Origin: JAEYLA01 sp035561315
GTDB taxonomy: Bacteria > Bacillota > Clostridia > Christensenellales > CAG-138
DNA length: 25,680 bases
Assembly: GCA_035561315.1 (NCBI GenBank)
Contig: DATMXR010000275.1
Span: 1-25,680, forward strand
Reading direction: 5' to 3'
The number at the start of each line of letters is the position of its first letter. Positions within the stretch are counted from its first letter, which is position 1. This document shows, piece after piece, positions 23,848 through 25,680 of the stretch. The notes beneath the pieces are model-generated. The model was not told where the DNA came from and ran no database searches. It saw nothing but the letters and a program-made list of their open reading frames with translations. A program made the translations under genes and the position numbers.

Positions 23848-24441
23848 CTACTCCGCGACCTTGACCATGCTGTGGCGCAGTATCCTGCCGTTCATTTCAA
23901 AGCCCTTCTGAAAGACCTCGAGTATTTCGCCGGATTGCCTGCCTTCCGCAGGCTCCTGCAGCACGGCGTTGTGCAGGTTGGGATCGAACACGCCGTCCGC
24001 CTGTATTTCCTGCAGCCCGAGCTTGTTGAGCGCGTCCAGAAGCGTGCGCTGCACCAGCTTCACGCCGTCCAGATAGCAGGGGTCCACGGTCTCCATGTTT
24101 TGTACGGCAAGGTCGAAATTGTCCAGGGACGGAATGAGCGCCTTCACGCAATCCCGCATGCCCTCCTGGTAGCTGTCCGCCTTCAATGTGGCGTTGCGCT
24201 TGCGGTAGTTGTCAAAATCCGCCTGCAGGCGCTGCGCCAAAGCGACGGCCTCGTCCTTTTCATTTTTCAGCGCTTCGATATGCGTCTTTACGGTATCGAA
24301 CTCCGCCTTGCTCAGCTTCACGAATTCTTCATCCCGGGGCTCTTGTGCGGTTCCTTCCGGCGCTTGCGCCTGCCCCGCCGCCTGATCGTTTACTATGGTT
24401 TCCTCCAAGGGCGCGTTTTCATTTGCGGTCTTTCTTGCCAT
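23848..24441 (-). CDS. grpE: Nucleotide exchange factor GrpE
   Basis: This 197-residue protein releases ADP from DnaK. An acidic, low-complexity N-terminus (NENAPLEETIVNDQAAGQAQAPEG) is followed by the long coiled-coil helix (FVKLSKAEFDTVKTHIEALKNEKDEAVALAQRLQADFDNYRKRN; seen at about residues 55-98). The C-terminal beta domain ends LEVFQKGFEMNGRILRHSMVKVAE, the usual GrpE finish. The ATG at 24441 is preferred because GGGAGG precedes it at good spacing; an ATG eight codons upstream lacks this. It starts 16 bases after the hrcA stop, within the heat-shock operon. Confidence 0.95.
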   Translation of the reverse strand: MARKTANENAPLEETIVNDQAAGQAQAPEGTAQEPRDEEFVKLSKAEFDTVKTHIEALKNEKDEAVALAQRLQADFDNYRKRNATLKADSYQEGMRDCVKALIPSLDNFDLAVQNMETVDPCYLDGVKLVQRTLLDALNKLGLQEIQADGVFDPNLHNAVLQEPAEGRQSGEILEVFQKGFEMNGRILRHSMVKVAE

Positions 24442-24457
24442 AACTTCCTCCCGTTGG

Positions 24458-25501
24458 CTATTCAAGCCGGTCCTGTTCCAAAAGCCCGGCGAGGGCTTCC
24501 GAAAGGCTCAGCTGCATGTAGTCGAGTATGGAGAGCACGCGGCTGTAATGCATGCGCGTGGGCCCTATGATGCCGAACGAGCCCATCGGCTCGTTCCCTA
24601 TGCGGTAGGTCGCGGTAATCACGCTGCAATCCTTCAGCTGATCGGGCTCGTTTTCCTCCCCGATGGAAACGGAAAACTCCAGCCGCGAGGCCTTTTTGAG
24701 CATGTTGTAGAGCGTATCCTTCCCCTCCAGGGCGGCAAGGAAGCCCCTGACCTTGTTCATATCGCTGTACTCGGGGTAGTGCAGGATGTTGGTGGCGCCC
24801 GAAAGCTCCACCTTCTGCGCGTTGCCGTGCGCATGGCGCTCGAGCGCTTCCATAATGCTATGGAAGAACGCGCGCTCCGCGCCCATTTCCTCCCCCATGC
24901 CCAGCACTTCGTCCACCGCCACCTGATCCAGCCGCATATCCCGCAGCATATTGTTCAGGCGGACCGAGAATTTATCCAGGTCCTGCGCGCCCATGCCTTC
25001 CGGCAGGCGCAGCATGACGTCGCGTATCATGCCGTTATCGGTTACCAGCACCATCAAGACCCGCTCCGGGCTCAGCTGCACCAGCTGGACGTGCTTGATG
25101 CGCACCGTTTCGATCTGCGGCGCCATTACCATGGCCGTGTAACGCGTAATCTCCGAAAGCGCGGTGGCCGTCTGCCGCACAAGCCCTTCCACCTGGTCCA
25201 GGCGGGCCGTAAAGTAAGCCCGGATCATGCGGCGCTCCTGCTCGTTCAACTGCGCGCGCTGCATCATATGGTTGACATAGAGCCGGTACGCCTTGTTGGA
25301 CGGGATGCGCCCGGCCGAGGTGTGCGGCTGTTCCAGGTACCCAAGCTCCTCCAGGTCGCTCATCTCGTTGCGGATGGTCGCGGAGGAGACGTTAAAGTCC
25401 GCGCGTTTGGATATGGTGCGGGAGCCGACCGGCGCGGCCGTCATGATATAATCGTCTATAATCGCCTGCAAAATGCGCATTTTCCTTGCATCCAGTTCCA
25501 T
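24458..25501 (-). CDS. hrcA: Heat-inducible transcription repressor HrcA
   Basis: This 347-residue repressor binds CIRCE and blocks transcription of the chaperone genes until heat or unfolded protein titrates its partner chaperonin. The N-terminal winged-helix domain is evident (MRILQAIIDDYIMTAAPVGSRTISKRADFNVSSATIRNEMSDLEELGYLEQPHTSAGRIPS, seen from residue 8 on). A GAF-like and dimerisation region follows, ending GSFGIIGPTRMHYSRVLSILDYM. The ATG at 25501 is chosen because AAAGGAGG lies 8 bases upstream; the alternative at 25522 would overlap that site. A perfect CIRCE 46 bases upstream means it represses its own operon. Confidence 0.96.
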   Translation of the reverse strand: MELDARKMRILQAIIDDYIMTAAPVGSRTISKRADFNVSSATIRNEMSDLEELGYLEQPHTSAGRIPSNKAYRLYVNHMMQRAQLNEQERRMIRAYFTARLDQVEGLVRQTATALSEITRYTAMVMAPQIETVRIKHVQLVQLSPERVLMVLVTDNGMIRDVMLRLPEGMGAQDLDKFSVRLNNMLRDMRLDQVAVDEVLGMGEEMGAERAFFHSIMEALERHAHGNAQKVELSGATNILHYPEYSDMNKVRGFLAALEGKDTLYNMLKKASRLEFSVSIGEENEPDQLKDCSVITATYRIGNEPMGSFGIIGPTRMHYSRVLSILDYMQLSLSEALAGLLEQDRLE

Positions 25502-25546
25502 TTGCCACGCCTCCTTTCCCACTGTGCGTTTTCCCTTTTCATGGTG

Positions 25547-25573
25547 TTAGCACTCTGTATCATTGAGTGCTAA
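25547..25573 (-). promoter_or_regulatory. CIRCE operator (HrcA binding site)
   Basis: TTAGCACTC (25547-25555), nine bases, then GAGTGCTAA (25565-25573): an exact match to the consensus inverted repeat. It lies just downstream of the predicted transcription start and 46 bases before the hrcA ATG, so HrcA bound here would block the whole hrcA-grpE-dnaK-dnaJ operon. Confidence 0.97.
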
Positions 25574-25585
25574 ATCACTACAATT

Positions 25586-25614
25586 AAAATAGCACTTGCC
25601 ATAGTCTTTGTCAA
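25586..25614 (-). promoter_or_regulatory. Sigma-A promoter of the hrcA operon
   Basis: On the minus strand a perfect TTGACA (25609-25614) is separated by 17 bases from TATTTT (25586-25591; 4 of 6). The start is expected near 25579, immediately before CIRCE. The remaining bases 25615-25680 show no gene or clear motif. Confidence 0.8.
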
Positions 25615-25680
25615 TAGAACGCAAATGTTCCATTGTGACAAAGTGGAAACAAAAGCGCGGGGGTTTTGGGGCCGGAATCC

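Noticed and set aside
24395..25573. 392-codon plus-strand open frame opposite hrcA and grpE
   Set aside because: It is antisense to two well-matched genes, has no family motifs and crosses CIRCE; long antisense frames are expected in GC-rich coding DNA.

Overview
The window is a chromosomal housekeeping segment from a GC-rich member of the Bacillota, most likely class Clostridia. This placement is an inference from several features: heat-shock order hrcA-grpE-dnaK-dnaJ under a CIRCE operator, an iron-sulfur type PurF, a single-chain PurL with a fused glutaminase, a YedF selenium-metabolism protein, strong GGAGG ribosome binding sites and intrinsic terminators. No tRNA, rRNA, CRISPR array, insertion sequence or phage gene was found.

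Layout. 1-1363: metY (O-acetylhomoserine sulfhydrylase) and its terminator. 1417-2280: an orphan multi-pass membrane protein with its own promoter, ending at a bidirectional terminator shared with convergent yedF (2312-2911, minus). 2912-3121: a divergent promoter region; on the plus side a leader folds over the Shine-Dalgarno of an SDR stress dehydrogenase (3122-4018). 4019-4497: a gene-free stretch holding a strong promoter, a roughly 255-nt multi-helix structured RNA (possibly raiA-motif) and a terminator/attenuator-like hairpin. 4498-10797: a six-gene polyamine operon, speD-speA-speE-speB-carboxyspermidine dehydrogenase-nspC, closed by a terminator. 11009-20385 (minus): the purine operon purE-C-F-M-N-D-L, tightly packed and without purH. 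20534-20628: dnaJ terminator and a compact two-hairpin palindromic element. 20649-25501 (minus): hrcA-grpE-dnaK-dnaJ with a sigma-A promoter and a perfect CIRCE.

How the genes work together. The polyamine operon encodes arginine to agmatine to putrescine (SpeA, SpeB), followed by two independent ways to make spermidine: the decarboxylated-SAM route (SpeD, SpeE) and the aspartate-semialdehyde route (carboxyspermidine dehydrogenase, NspC). The pur operon covers nearly all steps from PRPP to SAICAR; PurB and PurH must be encoded elsewhere. HrcA represses its own chaperone operon through CIRCE.

Most of the window is conserved core metabolism. The best candidates for something less described are the structured RNA before speD, the SD-sequestering leader before the SDR gene, and the pairing of two spermidine routes in one operon.
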